A stretch of DNA of 64,000 bases from the NCBI GenBank assembly GCA_900708905.1, contig CAADRB010000012.1:603235-667234 (forward strand), written 5' to 3'. The notes under the pieces were generated by a model. The model had not been told where the DNA came from. It was given only the letters and a program-made list of their open reading frames with translations, and made no database searches. The stretch is from Hymenolepis diminuta (lineage: Eukaryota > Platyhelminthes > Cestoda > Cyclophyllidea > Hymenolepididae). Within the stretch, counting starts at the first letter, position 1. Each line of letters opens with the position of its first letter. Positions 61,310-64,000 of this stretch are shown in pieces. The position numbers and the translations under genes are program-made.

Positions 61310-64000
61310 CTGAAACATTGTAAATATTTAAACATAGGCATATATCAAATACCAAAAACAGTGTAGAGTTGCGTCGATAACCGATACTACTGATAAAAAT
61401 ATTCTTCTGTTCTACTATAACAATCTGTTTATTATTCATCTCTTACTATTAATCACTTTTAGGAAAGTTAAAATATCATTTATAAATGCTTTTAATTTAA
61501 AATTCTTGCGCATTCTAATTTTATAATCGTTTTACTTCCAGACTTATGTCATTCTTCGTGAGAGTTGTCAAGTGAAGTGAAAGATATTTATGTTTGATTT
61601 CTTAGTATTCCCATTCTCATGTTTTGAGAGTAGAATATAAAAAGATTAGTTTATATATACATATAGGCGCACAGGTAGGATTTTTAAATTGCAGAAGATT
61701 TTGGTCCAAATAACTGCCGACGATACTTTAGAAATCTCCTTTTCCATGTTTAATTAAGCTGGCGTGAAATCTGGCACCAGATCATGGTTTTGATAAATTA
61801 ATTAAATTAATTTTATCCCTTTTATACTGAAAATGTAGGCCAATAAATTGGAATTTTAAAAATGGCTACATGTTTAAATTTAGAAAAGTTGAAGCCATAC
61901 TTGAGTGATTTCTTGAATTAAAATTGCGATTTGTACAAGCGTTATTTTATTAGAAATTGCTTTAAAATATGAGATATTTACTGTTGGAAGTAACAATTAG
62001 AAGAAAACGAAATTTATTTATTTAAACAAAGAACAACAAGAAGATACTGTTTGCTAGTCTAGGCAATAATTAAAATACCGATTTTGCGTTTTACTTTTTC
62101 TAGGGACATTTGGGGGAAAACATATATGTCAAATATTCCATAGCAAGTAAAACAATTCCTAAATGGAAGAAAATAATAAAAATATAATTATCGGATGTTT
62201 TTATTTCAATTTTGACTCAAGTTATTTAATGGTCTGACATGTGTTGACAAGAAATATTGGGAAAAAATTTATGTCAGAATTATATGAAATCAACTGGTTA
62301 ATATGGTAATGCAGATCGTCAAATTGTTCAAAAATGAATTTATTAATACAAAAATAGAGACTAAAATAGATATGTGCATGTATATTAAAGAGGAGGATTT
62401 ATTTCCTTATATATATCTATGTATAAATTATTTTAAATACTCGCGTGTAACTGTTCTAAATATCAAAGAAAATGGAATTGAATAGCTTACTCGTAATAAT
62501 ACAGTAGCATTAGTTCCTATAATAATCAATCTAACTGATGTGTAGTTGAATTTTATCATAAATTATTTCTTCTTAGCTAATTGATATACCATTTATTTCA
62601 AAATGTTTCGTTAGAGTTGAAAACTTGAGTCCTCGAGCAATTAAAAAAATCATACCCTGAAAACTTTTCTTTGGTCAATTTGAAAAAATAGAATGAATTA
62701 ATATTGAAGAAAAAAAGGATTTTAGAATTTTCAAAATTAAAAAAATTTAACAGAAGAGAAATTGACAAGTTATTTGATACCTTAAATATGCCCCATGATT
62801 ATATATAAATATCCTGAGATAAAATTATCAACCGTATGATTTCGATAACATTTACTTGATGCTTGATAAGATTTAAAGATTAAAATCTCCATCGAATAAA
62901 GTAGTATATTTCACTATGCTTCCCTTAAAATGTCATTGCATCATTGAAATATAAAGTAAGGATCTTAATTTCATATCTTTTACGATTATTTTCATGCATC
63001 TTTAAAACAAAAAATGCGTGACATGTGTCTTCTAGATGCAATGATTTGCCTTATCAAAAATGTGACCAGATGTTCCAGTAGCCGGTTTTATGTGCACCTT
63101 CGCAAAGAGCCAAACTAGAAAAATTAATTGAAAATAACAGTTGACAACCATTTTATAAAACGTTCAGTATTTATCTATTTAAATTTCTGCCTGTTTTGTA
63201 TTGATTATTTTGAGTTGCGGATTTGTAATTTTATAAATTTTGAAAGCAAACCTCAAGCATACTGAGTATATTTAATCCTGATACTTGATCAGATTTTTTA
63301 ATAATTATTAGTTGAAATAATACAAAAACAGTGTATTAGGTTTTATTCAATTTAGACACAAAAAAATGAAAAAAGGTTGAAATCTCTCCGAATAAATAAA
63401 ACATTCCAAATAAGGCAAATAATTTATCAGTGATACATTTGTTTATTTTCGGTTAATAAGTGTTAGTACATATTCTCACTTTGAGTTATCTTCGGGTCTA
63501 AAAATTAAACATATTTAGCATGAAAATTTGTCTGTAATTGAAAATATATATTTTCCTTATTTAGATAATAAAACATTATTCATTATTACCCGTGTATATG
63601 CTTCATATGATACACATTTAAATCATGGGATAACGTCCAAACACCTAAAATAGCTTCATATGGGACGAAAAAAGGTTAAAAAGAAGTATTTAAGAAGCAG
63701 CTTTGCATTTAAAGAACATTAATTAACAAAATTTATTTTAAGGGAATATTTTTTTGGGTATTTTAAAATGCCCCAAAGCCAGTTTTTATCATGTGAACCC
63801 CATGTATCTAGGTGAGTTCAAAGCCTATTTTCAGCTGATTTAATTAAACTTCTGTTCATTTCAGTTTGATTTATGTCCACTTTCTCACAGCTACGGGGAG
63901 GTAAATGCGACTAGCAAATGTTCAATAGATTCCATTCAAGTTGAATTTTAACCTCAACTTGCAGCAATCTCTTTACCAAAATTTCAGAGAGTAAATTAAG
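61310..64000. other. Right flank, AT-rich
   Basis: Strongly AT-rich with many homopolymer runs. No gene, RNA or repeat recognised. Confidence 0.55.

Overview
The window is AT-rich animal nuclear DNA dominated by one large neuronal gene on the minus strand, an unc-13/Munc13 orthologue. Reading the minus strand from about 41.3 kb down to 4.66 kb, I assembled 29 exons by hand. Their splice phases close without a break: exons 2 to 29 total 3,996 nt, ending in a TGA. The model encodes about 2,020 residues in the order disordered N-terminal region, C1 zinc finger, C2B, MUN domain, C2C. UNC-13 is the presynaptic priming factor that opens syntaxin and drives SNARE assembly at active zones, so the organism has synapses. 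The AT-rich introns, several very short exons and old tRNA-derived SINE copies suggest a protostome invertebrate. A parasitic flatworm is my best guess, but it is not proven from this window and the species cannot be named.

Layout. 1-1376: flank with an old SINE copy. 1377-2090 (+): an intact intronless 237-codon reading frame of unknown function, tail-to-tail with unc-13. 2091-4400: intergenic, with another SINE copy. 4663-18636 (-): densely spaced exons for C2C, MUN and C2B. 23548-34456: the C1 exon and the C1-C2B linker exon, separated by a 10.5 kb intron. 37826-41282: linker exons, including a possible 9-nt microexon and a 35-nt exon, then a 2.1 kb exon encoding a Ser/Asp/Glu-rich region with a Cys cluster near its start. 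41380-41760: a CpG-rich segment that stands out from its surroundings and is a likely promoter. 41.8-64 kb: AT-rich DNA with little recognisable coding sequence. It holds one candidate exon at 61234-61309, a SINE copy near 42.9 kb and a frameshifted coding remnant near 47.7 kb.

Apart from unc-13, one family of tRNA-headed SINE-like repeats accounts for much of the structure I could see, with at least six longer copies and two head fragments. A second diverged repeat occurs twice, in the introns at 9.5 kb and 12.3 kb. I found no rRNA, functional tRNA, CRISPR or operon structure, and no clear sign of a novel multi-gene system. The most useful leads are the unc-13 microexons, the unresolved N-terminus, the MUN insertion, the SINE family and the unidentified 237-aa ORF.
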